DNA of 64,000 bases from Sinorhizobium shofinae. GTDB taxonomy: Bacteria; Pseudomonadota; Alphaproteobacteria; Rhizobiales; Rhizobiaceae. Position numbers and translations under genes: made by a program. Below the pieces are notes generated by a model. That model made no database searches and was not told the DNA's origin. It saw nothing but the letters and a program-made list of their open reading frames with translations. Below, in pieces: positions 21,270 through 31,762 of this stretch (positions are counted from its first letter, which is position 1; every line of letters starts with the position of its first letter). The stretch is taken from positions 1-64,000 of the forward strand of contig MBFK01000024.1 in assembly GCA_001704765.1 (NCBI GenBank), written 5' to 3'.

Positions 21270-22994
21270 TTAGTTGGTCTGCCAGCTCTTGACCAGTTCG
21301 TCGTAGTTGACGGTGACCGGCTTGTCCTTTTCGTTCTCGACCTTCAGCTGCGGAGCGAGGTTGCCGGCCTTGACGGCTTCCGCGTTCCAGTATTCGAGGT
21401 CGTGCTCTTCGGCGAGCTTCGGACCGATATCGCCCTGGATGCCGGCGCGTTCGAGGCGCTGCAGCACCTTCTCCTGTTCGGCGCAAAGCGAATCCATGGC
21501 TTCCTGCGCGGTCTTGGCGCCGGAAGAAGCGTCACCGATCGCCTGCCACCACAGCTGGGCCAGCTTCGGATAGTCAGGCACGTTCGTCCCGGTCGGCGAC
21601 CACTGCAGGCGGGCCGGCGAACGGTAGAACTCGATCAGGCCGCCGAGCTTCGGTGCGCGCTCGGTGAAGCTTTGGTGATCGAGCGTCGACTGGCGGATGA
21701 AGGTGAGGCCGACATGGCTCTTCTTCACGTCGATAGTCTTCGAGGTGACGAACTGCGCATAGAGCCATGCGGCCTTGGCGCGATCGTCCGGCGTCGACTT
21801 CAGGAGCGTCCAGGAGCCGGCGTCCTGATAGCCGAGCTTCATGCCGTCCTTCCAGTAGACGCCATGCGGCGAGGGGGCCATGCGCCACTTCGGCGTGCCA
21901 TCGGCGTTGACGACCGGCAGGCCGTCCTTGACCATGTCGGCGGTGAAGGCCGTGTACCAGAACATCTGCTGGGCGATCGCACCCTGGGCCGGAACCGGGC
22001 CGGATTCGGAGAAGGTCATGCCCTGCGCTTCCGGCGGAGCGTAGTTCTTGAGCCACGTCAGGTACTTGTCGATCGAATAGACGGCCGCCGGGCCGTTGGT
22101 GTCGCCGCCGCGTGCGACGCAGGATCCGACCGGACGCGAGTTCTCGTCGACCTTGATGCCCCATTCGTCGACCGGGCGGCCGTTCGGGATGCCCTTGTCG
22201 CCGTTGCCGGCCATCGACAGCCAGGCGTCGGTGAAGCGCCAGCCGAGCGACGGATCCTTCTTGCCATAGTCCATGTGGCCATAGACTTTCTTGCCGTCGA
22301 TCTCGCGGCCATTGAAGAACTCGGCGATATCCTCATAGGCCGACCAGTTGACCGGAACGCCGAGGTCGTAGCCATACTTGGCCTTGAACTCTTCCTGGAT
22401 CTTCGGGTCGTTGAACCAGTCGTAGCGGAACCAATAGAGGTTGGCGAACTGCTGGTCGGGAAGCTGGTAGAGCTTGCCGTCCGGAGCGGTGGTGAAGGAC
22501 TTGCCGATGAAGTCGTCGATGTCGAGGTTCGGGTTGGTGACGTCCTTGCCTTCGTTGGCCATCCAGTCGGTCAGGTTGCGGGCCTGCTGGTAGCGCCAAT
22601 GGGTGCCGATCAGGTCGGAATCGTTGATGTAGGCGTCATAGACGTTTTCGCCCGACTGCATCTGCGTCTGCAGCTTTTCGACGACGTCGCCTTCGCCGAT
22701 CAGGTCATGAGTGATCTTGATGCCGGTGATCGCGGTGAAGGCCGGGGCCAGTACTTTCGATTCGTATTCATGGGTGGTGATCGTTTCGGAAACGACCTTG
22801 ATCTCCATGCCGGCGAAGGGCTTCGCCGCATCGACGAACCATTGCATTTCGGCTTCCTGAGAGGGGCGATCAAGCGAAGAGAGATCGCCGACTTCCTTGT
22901 CCAGGAACTGCTTTGCCTCATCCATGCCGGCGAAGGCCGAGCCGGTGAGTGCCAGCAGCATGGCCGCCGTCGTAGTCAAAAGGTGCCGTCGCAT
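21270..22994 (-). CDS. glpV: Glycerol ABC transporter substrate-binding protein
   Basis: Periplasmic binding protein of the rhizobial glycerol importer GlpSTPQV, 574 residues. A signal peptide (RRHLLTTTAAMLLALTGSAFAG) is cleaved near residue 22. The mature protein is a long family 1 sugar-type binding protein: AFTAITGIKITHDLIGEGDVVEKLQ, QSGENVYDAYINDSDL and DQQFANLYWFRYDWF. It is longer than usual maltose-type binding proteins (about 400). AGGGAGGAATTA precedes the start. The glycerol assignment rests on operon context with glpD and glpR and on the known Rhizobium leguminosarum operon order; the binding pocket itself was not analysed. Confidence 0.88.
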   Translation of the reverse strand: MRRHLLTTTAAMLLALTGSAFAGMDEAKQFLDKEVGDLSSLDRPSQEAEMQWFVDAAKPFAGMEIKVVSETITTHEYESKVLAPAFTAITGIKITHDLIGEGDVVEKLQTQMQSGENVYDAYINDSDLIGTHWRYQQARNLTDWMANEGKDVTNPNLDIDDFIGKSFTTAPDGKLYQLPDQQFANLYWFRYDWFNDPKIQEEFKAKYGYDLGVPVNWSAYEDIAEFFNGREIDGKKVYGHMDYGKKDPSLGWRFTDAWLSMAGNGDKGIPNGRPVDEWGIKVDENSRPVGSCVARGGDTNGPAAVYSIDKYLTWLKNYAPPEAQGMTFSESGPVPAQGAIAQQMFWYTAFTADMVKDGLPVVNADGTPKWRMAPSPHGVYWKDGMKLGYQDAGSWTLLKSTPDDRAKAAWLYAQFVTSKTIDVKKSHVGLTFIRQSTLDHQSFTERAPKLGGLIEFYRSPARLQWSPTGTNVPDYPKLAQLWWQAIGDASSGAKTAQEAMDSLCAEQEKVLQRLERAGIQGDIGPKLAEEHDLEYWNAEAVKAGNLAPQLKVENEKDKPVTVNYDELVKSWQTN

Positions 22995-23078
22995 TAATTC
23001 CTCCCTTGGGTTTTGCGATTTGCGTTTCCTTGCGGTGTCGAGGGGCGCTCCTCGCGGGACGCCCCTCAGTTCGGTGCC

Positions 23079-23360
23079 TCAGACGTAGCGGAACACGGCG
23101 ATGGCATAGATCACCGAGAGGGCGAGCGCCCACCAGAGATTTGCACCGACAAGCCCTAGCCAGGCGAGGTGAATAAATGCGCTTCCGAGCAGCGACACGA
23201 AGAGCCGGTCGCCGCGGGTCGTCTCGAAGCGCAGGATGCCGACGCGCGGATTGCCGCCGGGCGAGAAATATTCCCAGACGCCCATGCCGACCAGCATCAG
23301 CGCGATCGTTAGGAAGAACAGCGCCGTTGGCAGCGTCCATGCCATCCATGAAAAGTCCAT
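23079..23360 (-). CDS. Small membrane protein of the glycerol importer operon (DUF2160)
   Basis: A 93-residue protein with two to three hydrophobic segments (LPTALFFLTIALMLVGMGVW near 10-29; LFVSLLGSAFIHLAWLGLVGANLWWALALSVIYAIAVF near 50-88) and an intervening loop EYFSPGGNPRVGILRFETTRGDR. It fits DUF2160, a family found inside glpSTPQV-type operons. It sits between glpQ and glpV with a good ribosome site (AAGGAGATTTCGCCA). Role unknown; an accessory subunit of the importer is a reasonable guess. Confidence 0.8.
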   Translation of the reverse strand: MDFSWMAWTLPTALFFLTIALMLVGMGVWEYFSPGGNPRVGILRFETTRGDRLFVSLLGSAFIHLAWLGLVGANLWWALALSVIYAIAVFRYV

Positions 23361-23373
23361 TGGCGAAATCTCC

Positions 23374-24198
<825 letters not shown>

Positions 24199-24217
24199 TT
24201 TGCTCCTCCCTCCTTTC

Positions 24218-25084
24218 TCAGCCTTGCGCGTCGCTTGTGGTCATCACGGTGTAGAAGATCCACGAGAGCAGCAGGATGATGAGGAAGTAGATGATCGAGA
24301 GGGCCGCGGCGGGGCCGAGATCGAACTGGCCGATCGCCATCTTGACGAGGTCGATCGACAGGAAGGTCGTCGAGTTGCCGGGGCCGCCGCCGGTGACGAC
24401 GAAAGGCTCGGTATAGATCATGAAACTGTCCATGAAGCGCAGCAGGAAGGCGATCAGGAGGACGCGCTTCATCTTCGGAAGCTGGATGTAGCGGAACACG
24501 GACCAGCGCGAGGCGCCGTCGATCTTGGCGGCCTGGTAGTAGGCGTCCGGGATCGACACGAGACCGGCATAGCAGAGCAGCACGACGAGGCTGGTCCAGT
24601 GCCAGACATCCATGATGATCAGCGTCACCCAGGCGTCGAGCGGGTTCTGCACGTAGTTGTAGTTGATGCCGAGCGAGGCGAGTGTGCGTCCGAGCAGGCC
24701 GATGTCGACGCGGCCGAAGACCTGCCAGATGGTGCCGACGACGTTCCACGGAATGAGCAGCGGCAGCGCCATCAGGACAAGGCAGATCGGCACGCCAATG
24801 CCCTTCTTCGGCATGTTGAGGGCGATCACGATGCCGAGCGGGATCTCGATCGCCAGAATGATCGCCGAAAAAATCAGGTTGCGGGTGAGCGCGTCCCAGA
24901 AGCGGTCGGATTCGAGTACATCGAGGAACCAGTCGGTGCCGGCCCAGAAGAACTCGTTGTTGCCGAAGGTGTCCTGCACGGAGTAGTTGACGACGGTCAT
25001 CAGCGGGATCACCGCCGAGAAGGCGACGAGCACCAGAACCGGCAGGACCATGAACCAGGCCTTGTTGTTCCAGGTCTTTTCCAT
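24218..25084 (-). CDS. glpP: Glycerol ABC transporter permease GlpP
   Basis: Inner-membrane permease of the MalF/UgpA type, 288 residues. Helix one is WFMVLPVLVLVAFSAVIPL, and the EAA loop appears as SIPDAYYQAAKIDGASRWSVFRYIQLP (about 190-216). I chose ATG 25084 (MEKTWNNKAWF); the upstream open frame overlaps glpT in another frame and is not coding. The glpT stop lies one base before this start, so the two are translationally coupled. Forms a heterodimer with GlpQ. Confidence 0.9.
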   Translation of the reverse strand: MEKTWNNKAWFMVLPVLVLVAFSAVIPLMTVVNYSVQDTFGNNEFFWAGTDWFLDVLESDRFWDALTRNLIFSAIILAIEIPLGIVIALNMPKKGIGVPICLVLMALPLLIPWNVVGTIWQVFGRVDIGLLGRTLASLGINYNYVQNPLDAWVTLIIMDVWHWTSLVVLLCYAGLVSIPDAYYQAAKIDGASRWSVFRYIQLPKMKRVLLIAFLLRFMDSFMIYTEPFVVTGGGPGNSTTFLSIDLVKMAIGQFDLGPAAALSIIYFLIILLLSWIFYTVMTTSDAQG

Positions 25085-25085
25085 G

Positions 25086-26156
<1,071 letters not shown>

Positions 26157-26177
26157 GGTCTCCTCCCAGCGCCTCCC

Positions 26178-27248
26178 TTATGCGGTTCCGCCGATCGCCC
26201 GGCCGCCCGGCCCGAAGGCCATCAGGTGACGGGTGTCGACGAAGACCTCGAGGGTCGCGTCCGGTTCGATGTCGTGAACGCCGGGCGCCAGCATGACCCA
26301 GCGCGCATCGGCGAAGCCGACGTGAATGAAGCTTTCCGACCCGGCGATCTCGGAAATGGCTGTCTTGACGGTGAGCGGGTTGCCGCTTCCGTCGGGCCGG
26401 TCGAAAGAGATGTGGTGCGGCTGGAAGGCGACCGTGCAGGGGCCGTCGGAAACCGTCGCAAGATGCGCCGGAACGGAAAGGACCGGCTTACCTTCGAGCG
26501 TGAACTGCGATCCCGCTTTCACCAGCTCGATCGTGTTGAGCGGCGGATCGGCAAATGTGCGGGCGGTAACGATGTCGACCGGACGGCGGTAGACGTCGAT
26601 GGTGCGGCCAAACTGGGTGATGCGGCCTTCGCTCAACGAGGCCGTATTGCCGCCGAGGAGCAGCGCCTCCGAAGGTTCGGTCGTCGCGTAGACGAAGATG
26701 GCGCCCGAGGCGGCGAAGATCTTCGGCAGTTCCTCGCGCAGTTCCTCGCGCAGCTTGTAGTCGAGGTTGGCGAGCGGCTCGTCGAGCAGCACCAGATCGG
26801 CGTTTTTGACGATGGCGCGGGCGAGCGCGGTCCGCTGCTGCTGGCCGCCGGAGAGGTTGAGCGGCGTGCGGTCGAGATAAGCGGTGAGCTTCAAGAGTTC
26901 CGCCGCCTTGCGGACCTCCCGGTCGATCGTGGCGTTGTCGGCACCCTTGATGCGCATCGGCGAGGCGATGTTGTCGTAGACCGTCATCGCCGGATAGTTG
27001 ATGAACTGCTGATAGACCATCGCAACGGAACGCCGCTGCACGGGCACGCCGGTGACGTCGGCACCGTCGAAATGGATCGAACCGGAGGCTGGCTTGTCGA
27101 GCCCGGCCATCAGCCGCATCAGCGACGTCTTGCCGGAGAGCGTCGGGCCGAGCAGCACGTTCAGCGACCCCCGCTCCAGCGCAAGGTCGGTCGGGTGGAT
27201 ATGCGTCTCCCCTCCCACGACCTTGGTTATGTTCTTCATTTCAAGCAT
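26178..27248 (-). CDS. glpS: Glycerol ABC transporter ATPase GlpS (degenerate Walker A and H-loop)
   Basis: MalK-type ATPase subunit, 356 residues with a C-terminal TOBE-like domain. Its signature LSGGQQQRTALARAIV (about 131) and Walker B LVLLDEPLANLD are canonical. Walker A is GPTLSGKT (34-41), with Leu where the family has Gly. The switch His of the H-loop is missing: ATTEPSEAL (about 185-193) replaces VTHDQ-EAL. This complements the defect in GlpT, predicting one active and one silent ATP site. It is the first gene after glpD (50 bases) and precedes glpT by 21 bases. Confidence 0.93.
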   Translation of the reverse strand: MLEMKNITKVVGGETHIHPTDLALERGSLNVLLGPTLSGKTSLMRLMAGLDKPASGSIHFDGADVTGVPVQRRSVAMVYQQFINYPAMTVYDNIASPMRIKGADNATIDREVRKAAELLKLTAYLDRTPLNLSGGQQQRTALARAIVKNADLVLLDEPLANLDYKLREELREELPKIFAASGAIFVYATTEPSEALLLGGNTASLSEGRITQFGRTIDVYRRPVDIVTARTFADPPLNTIELVKAGSQFTLEGKPVLSVPAHLATVSDGPCTVAFQPHHISFDRPDGSGNPLTVKTAISEIAGSESFIHVGFADARWVMLAPGVHDIEPDATLEVFVDTRHLMAFGPGGRAIGGTA

Positions 27249-27298
27249 TGAATTCTCCGGTGTTCCACCCAGCCATCGGCAGTTTCAATTGCGGGATA

Positions 27299-28816
27299 TC
27301 AGGCGGCGGCGTTGACGGCGCCGCGCATATAGTCCTCCAACTCCGCCGTCTCCGCCGGCGTCAGCTTCAATCCCAATTTCGTGCGGCGCCAGAGGACGTC
27401 CTCGGCGCGCCGCGCCCATTCCTGCCCGATCAGCCAGTCGACCTCGGCCTCGTAAAGATCCGCGCCGAAGTGTTTCCCGAGATCCGCCTGGCTTGCGGCA
27501 TGGCCGAGCAGCCTTGCAGCAAGCGTGCCGTAGAGCCGGACCAGCCGGCGGGCGTGCGAAGCGGCGAGGAAAGGGTAGCGCGCCTTCAGCTTGTCGACCT
27601 CGGCGTTGTAGCCGGTTGCCGGAAAATCGCCGCCCGGCAGGCGCGACGCGGCCGTCCATTTATTCCCCTTGGCGCCGATCGCCTCGCCGATCTTCTCGAG
27701 CGCCGATTCGGCCAGCCGCCGATAGGTCGTCAGTTTGCCGCCGAAGACATTGAGGAGTGGCGCCTGGCCGTTCTGAGCTTCGAGGCGCAGGACATAGTCG
27801 CGGGTTGCCTCCTGCGCCTTGCTTGCCCCGTCGTCGAAGAGCGGACGAACCGCCGAATATGTCCAGACGATATCCTGCCTGGTCACCGGGTCGCTGAAAT
27901 ATTCGCTCGCCGACGTGCAGAGATAGTCGATCTCGGCGCCGCTGATGCCCGCCTCTGCGGGGTTGCCGGTAAAATCCCGGTCGGTGGTTCCGATCAGGGT
28001 GAAATCGCCTTGGTAAGGAATGGCGAACATGATGCGCCCGTCCGGATTCTGGAAAAAATAGGCGCGCGGATCGTCGAATTGCTTCTTCACGACGATATGG
28101 CTGCCTTGGACGAGGCGGACATTGTGAACATCGTTCTTGCCGATCGTGTCGGCGAGCACCCGGTCCACCCAGGGACCGGTGGCGTTGACGAGCAGGCGGG
28201 CGCGGACCGTTTCGCGCGCCCCCGTCTGGGCGTCCTCGGTTTCGATCGCCCAGCGACCACTTTCGCGCCGGGCCGAGACGACGCGGGTACGCGCCATGAT
28301 CCGTGCGCCGCGGTCGGCGGCATCACGGGCGTTCAACACCACGAGCCGGGCGTCGTCGACCCAGCCGTCGGAATATTCGAAGGCCCTGGTGAAGAGGCGC
28401 TTCAGCGGCGCGCCGGCGGGATCGCGGGTCATGTTCAGCGTGCTCGTCGCTGGCAACAGCTTTCGCCCGCCGATATGATCATAAAGGAACAGCCCAAGAC
28501 GGATCAGCCAGGCGGGGCGCAGGCCGCCCTTGTGGTAGGGCAGAACGAAGCGCATCGGCCAGATGACGTGTGGCGCCATGGCCCAGAGCACCTCGCGCTC
28601 CATCAGCGCCTCGCGCACCAGCCGAAATTCGTAATGCTCGAGATAGCGCAGTCCGCCATGGATGAGCTTGGTGGAGCCGGACGAGGTGCCCGAGGCGAAA
28701 TCGTCCATTTCGGCCAGCGCCACGGAATATCCCCGGCCGACCGCATCACGCGCAATGCCGCATCCGTTGATGCCGCCGCCTATGACAAAGACGTCGAAGA
28801 TTGCCTGCTCTGACAC
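27299..28816 (-). CDS. glpD: FAD-dependent glycerol-3-phosphate dehydrogenase
   Basis: Membrane-associated respiratory enzyme oxidising glycerol-3-phosphate to dihydroxyacetone phosphate and passing electrons to quinone; 505 residues. The N-terminal FAD Rossmann motif VFVIGGGINGCGIARDAVGRG is at about 9-29, followed by SSGSTKLIHGGLRYLE and the C-terminal LSRRKLGLKLT-like helical domain (DVLWRRTKLGLKLTPAE). I chose GTG 28816 (VSEQAIFDV) because GGAGGGGA lies seven bases upstream; an ATG frame extension to 28849 is possible. It leads the glpD-glpSTPQ-DUF2160-glpV unit and supplies catabolism of the imported glycerol. Confidence 0.96.
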   Translation of the reverse strand: MSEQAIFDVFVIGGGINGCGIARDAVGRGYSVALAEMDDFASGTSSGSTKLIHGGLRYLEHYEFRLVREALMEREVLWAMAPHVIWPMRFVLPYHKGGLRPAWLIRLGLFLYDHIGGRKLLPATSTLNMTRDPAGAPLKRLFTRAFEYSDGWVDDARLVVLNARDAADRGARIMARTRVVSARRESGRWAIETEDAQTGARETVRARLLVNATGPWVDRVLADTIGKNDVHNVRLVQGSHIVVKKQFDDPRAYFFQNPDGRIMFAIPYQGDFTLIGTTDRDFTGNPAEAGISGAEIDYLCTSASEYFSDPVTRQDIVWTYSAVRPLFDDGASKAQEATRDYVLRLEAQNGQAPLLNVFGGKLTTYRRLAESALEKIGEAIGAKGNKWTAASRLPGGDFPATGYNAEVDKLKARYPFLAASHARRLVRLYGTLAARLLGHAASQADLGKHFGADLYEAEVDWLIGQEWARRAEDVLWRRTKLGLKLTPAETAELEDYMRGAVNAAA

Positions 28817-28945
28817 CGTGATTTCCCCTCCACTTTTCGCAGTGCACAAATTGATGCAAACGCGAAAGTGAAGGCAGTTAAAACGAAAACATTTCGAATG
28901 TCAAACGAATGTTTCCCGAATCTCGCGAGACCTACTTGTGTAAGA
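28817..28945. promoter_or_regulatory. glpD promoter region with candidate GlpR sites
   Basis: This 129-base region between glpR and glpD contains AAAACGAAA (28879-28887), also present upstream of glpR, then ACATT-TCG-AATGT and a second CGAATGT (CGAATGTCAAACGAATGT) in close succession. Such repeats are plausible operators for the DeoR-type repressor GlpR. No footprint data support this; assignment is inference. Confidence 0.45.
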
Positions 28946-29710
28946 TCAGGCCTCGGTCTCGACCAGCTTGACGCCTTGCTCGGAACAGATTTTCCGAACG
29001 TTTTCAACGATGCATCGGTCGGTGATAAAGGTCTGGACCTGGGAAATGTGGCCGATTCGCACTGGCGCGGTGCGTTCGAACTTTGTCGAATCAGAAACCA
29101 ATATGACGTGGCGCGCATTGGCGATGATCGCTTGCGCGACTTTCACTTCGCGGTAATCGAAATCGAGAAGCGCGCCGTCATGGTCGATCGCGGAGGCGCC
29201 GATGACGGCGAAATCGACCTTGAACTGCTTGATGAAGTCGACCGCCGCCTCGCCGACGATGCCGCCGTCCGAACCGCGCACGACGCCGCCGGCGATTACC
29301 ACTTCAATCGAGGGAAAAACGCGCAACCGATTGGCAACGTTGATGTTATTAGTGATGACCATCAATTCCTTATGGTCGAGCAGTGCATCGCCGACCGCTT
29401 CGGTGGTGGTGCCGATATTGATGAAGAGCGAGGCGTTGTCGGGGATAAGGGCGGCGGCGGCCCGGCCGATCGCCTGCTTTTCCGGAGCGGCAATCTGGCG
29501 GCGGGCATCGTATTTCACATTCTCCTTGCCGCTCGGGAAGATAGCGCCGCCGTGGATGCGGTTGAGCACCCTGGCATCGCAGAGGTCGTTCAGATCCTTG
29601 CGGATTGTCTGCGGTGTCACCGAAAAACGCTGGGCGAGTTCCTCGACGAGCACCCGGCCCTCGGCCTTTGCCAGTTCCAGGATCTCCTCTTGCCGTCCGG
29701 TGAGATACAT
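28946..29710 (-). CDS. glpR: DeoR-family glycerol regulon repressor
   Basis: A 254-residue DeoR-type repressor. The N-terminal helix-turn-helix (RQEEILELAKAEGRVLVEELAQRFSVTPQTIRKDLNDL; key residues FSVTPQTIRKDLN) is the family signature. The C-terminal sugar-phosphate sensor domain shows the IFINIGTTTEAVGDALL block (here LFINIGTTTEAVG) and VIGASAIDHDG. In related systems glycerol-3-phosphate is the inducer. It lies immediately upstream of glpD in the same orientation, with its own promoter region bearing an inverted repeat. Ribosome site AGAGGGAGCGAAGC. Confidence 0.93.
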   Translation of the reverse strand: MYLTGRQEEILELAKAEGRVLVEELAQRFSVTPQTIRKDLNDLCDARVLNRIHGGAIFPSGKENVKYDARRQIAAPEKQAIGRAAAALIPDNASLFINIGTTTEAVGDALLDHKELMVITNNINVANRLRVFPSIEVVIAGGVVRGSDGGIVGEAAVDFIKQFKVDFAVIGASAIDHDGALLDFDYREVKVAQAIIANARHVILVSDSTKFERTAPVRIGHISQVQTFITDRCIVENVRKICSEQGVKLVETEA

Positions 29711-29725
29711 GCTTCGCTCCCTCTG

Positions 29726-29760
29726 CTTTCGTTTTCTTTCATAATAGGCAAAAACGAAAG
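29726..29760. promoter_or_regulatory. Inverted repeat upstream of glpR (candidate autoregulatory operator)
   Basis: CTTTCGTTTT (29726-29735) and AAAACGAAAG (29751-29760) form a perfect 10-bp inverted repeat with a 15-base spacer, 16 bases before the glpR start. The half-site AAAACGAAA recurs in the glpD promoter, which supports a shared repressor. Confidence 0.6.
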
Positions 29761-29887
29761 CCGTGCAATTTCAGAATCAGCGCTTGGTTGCGGATTCGAT
29801 CTTTGATGCCGCAATCGCCGATACACCGTTGCAATCCATCGTTGGATGCGCCAGCGTGTTTTTTCTAGCAGGGAGGAAGGCAAGCCC

Positions 29888-30658
29888 ATGTATCATCCGG
29901 CCTTGTTTAAAGGCATGAATGTGGTGGTGACCGGCGCCGGTCGCGGCATCGGTCTCGAGGTCGCCCGGCAGTTCCTCGATTGCGGCGCAAGGGTGCTGGT
30001 CCATGCCGGCCGGACGACGTCCGGCACGCGCCCCGATTTTCTCGACTTGGCGGCGGCTGAAGGCAGGGCATTCCTCTCGGCGGCGGATTTTCTTGCCGCC
30101 GGGGGCGTCGCGACGCTTGCCGACGAGGTGAGAAACCGCTTCGATAGCCTCGATGTGCTCGTCAACAATGCCGGGACGATGGTCGGTCGCTTTCCGGCGG
30201 CGGACCTGACCGACGACGAGTACCGAACGATCGTCCAGCTCAATCAGACCTCGGTCGTGGAGATGACCCGGGCGATGCTGCCGCTGTTGCGCAAGGGCAC
30301 GCATCCGGCGATCGTCAACACCGTGTCGATCTCGGCGCGCTCCGGCGGCAGCGCCGGCTCGTCGATCTATTCGGCCACCAAGGCCTTCGTCGCCACCTAT
30401 TCCAAGGCGCTGGCGCGCGAACTGGCGCCGGAAGGGATCCGCGTGAATTGCATTTCGCCCGGCACAATCGCCACCGATTTCCACGAGCGCTATTCGACGC
30501 CCGACAAGCTCGAGGCGACGCGCAGGTCGATCCCGCTCGGGCGGCTCGGAACCGCCGAGGACTGCGCCCCCGCCTATCTCTTCCTCGCCTCGCATGCGCT
30601 TTCGGGCTATATCACCGGGCAGGTGTTGGAGGTGAACGGCGGCCAGCTCATCTGCTGA
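29888..30658 (+). CDS. Short-chain dehydrogenase/reductase
   Basis: NAD(P)-dependent SDR oxidoreductase of 256 residues. Cofactor motif TGAGRGIG (about 15-22), NNAG-type block NNAGTMV (about 90), the catalytic Ser in VSISARSGG and the YSATKAFVATYSKALARE motif (catalytic Tyr and Lys, about 158-162) are intact. The end ITGQVLEVNGGQLI is typical of the classical family. Start at 29888 is preceded by GGGAGGAAGGC. The substrate is not evident. A LysR regulator follows 25 bases downstream, then the formate dehydrogenase operon. Confidence 0.9.
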   Translation: MYHPALFKGMNVVVTGAGRGIGLEVARQFLDCGARVLVHAGRTTSGTRPDFLDLAAAEGRAFLSAADFLAAGGVATLADEVRNRFDSLDVLVNNAGTMVGRFPAADLTDDEYRTIVQLNQTSVVEMTRAMLPLLRKGTHPAIVNTVSISARSGGSAGSSIYSATKAFVATYSKALARELAPEGIRVNCISPGTIATDFHERYSTPDKLEATRRSIPLGRLGTAEDCAPAYLFLASHALSGYITGQVLEVNGGQLIC

Positions 30659-30683
30659 AGCCGCCGGGAATGATCGACAAGCC

Positions 30684-31580
30684 ATGATTGACAAGCTGGA
30701 GTTTTTTCTCGCCCTCGCCCGCGAACGGCATTTTGGTCGCGCGGCGGAGGAATGCGGCGTGACGCAGCCAACGCTCTCCGCGGCGATCCGCCAGCTCGAG
30801 GACCAGCTCGGCGTCATCCTTGTCAATCGAGGATCACGCTTTCAGGGGCTGACCCCCGAGGGCCAGCGGGTCCTGGAATGGGCGCGGCGTATTGTCGGCG
30901 ATGCGCGCACCATGCGCGAGGAGATGAGGGCGGCGCGCAAGGGGCTCTCCGGCCATATCCGCCTTGCCGCCATCCCGACGACACTCTCGATGGTGCCGTT
31001 CATCACCGCACCGTTCCAGGAGAAGCATCCCGACGTCACTTTCTCGGTGCTTTCGACCACCTCGCTGCAGATCCTGGCGCTGCTCGAAAATCTCGAGATC
31101 GACGCGGGGCTTACTTATCTGGAGAACGAGCCGCTCGGCCGCGTCACCAGCGTGCCGCTGCAGATCGAGCAATATCATCTGGTTACGGCCGCCGGTACGG
31201 CCCTTTCGGATCGCGAAAGCGTGACCTGGAAAGAGGTTAGCAATATTCGGCTTTGTCTATTGACGGCCGATATGCAGAACCGGCGCATCATCAATCAGCA
31301 TTTTGCCGAAGCCGGTGCGGCGGCCAGCCCGACGCTCGAATCGAACTCGATGATCGTGCTCTTCTCCCACGTCCGGACCGGGCGGTGGGCGACCATCATG
31401 CCCTATAACGTCGCGAAATCTTTCGGTTTTCACGAGGATATCCGAATGATCCCGATCGTCGATCCGGATGTGCGCCACACGGTCGGACTGGTGGCGACCT
31501 ATCGTGAGCCATTCACACCGCTGGTTTCCGCCCTGTTGCACGAGGCGCGCATTCTCAGCGAGCGCAACGCCGCTCAATAG
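30684..31580 (+). CDS. LysR-family regulator upstream of formate dehydrogenase
   Basis: LysR-type regulator, 298 residues. The N-terminal winged helix MIDKLEFFLALARERHFGRAAEECGVTQPTLSAAIRQLEDQLG (key residues HFGRAAEE, QPTLSAAI) is followed by a periplasmic-binding-like effector domain (HIRLAAIPTTLSMVPFITAPF). It lies 183 bases before fdsG in the same direction. Neighbouring LysR genes called fdsR control soluble formate dehydrogenase in other proteobacteria, so this is a probable equivalent. The start region contains a near-duplicate ATGATCGACAAG / ATGATTGACAAG; only the second is in frame. Confidence 0.85.
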   Translation: MIDKLEFFLALARERHFGRAAEECGVTQPTLSAAIRQLEDQLGVILVNRGSRFQGLTPEGQRVLEWARRIVGDARTMREEMRAARKGLSGHIRLAAIPTTLSMVPFITAPFQEKHPDVTFSVLSTTSLQILALLENLEIDAGLTYLENEPLGRVTSVPLQIEQYHLVTAAGTALSDRESVTWKEVSNIRLCLLTADMQNRRIINQHFAEAGAAASPTLESNSMIVLFSHVRTGRWATIMPYNVAKSFGFHEDIRMIPIVDPDVRHTVGLVATYREPFTPLVSALLHEARILSERNAAQ

Positions 31581-31762
31581 ATTTTTTCTATCGATCAACG
31601 GAACAGCATTATTGACCCTTCTGGCCTTAAGCGCGAAGCTCGCTCCTTGTGCAGAGGCCGAAGGCTCCGATCTCTGCAAGAAAGCTATGGAGACATCCGG
31701 CGCGGTAGCGATCGAGCTTAAGCTTTGATCGCGGCGCGCCACGAGCCGGGAGGGCTCTTCGC

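Noticed and set aside
21138..22997. A 619-codon plus-strand open frame
   Set aside because: Antisense to glpV, which has a clear signal peptide and ribosome site.
27248..28813. A 521-codon plus-strand open frame
   Set aside because: Antisense to glpD, without recognisable domains.
30670..30690. Duplicated start ATGATCGACAAG/ATGATTGACAAG at the LysR gene as a regulatory element
   Set aside because: Only a short near-repeat, possibly chance or slippage; the second copy is the in-frame start and no further evidence exists.
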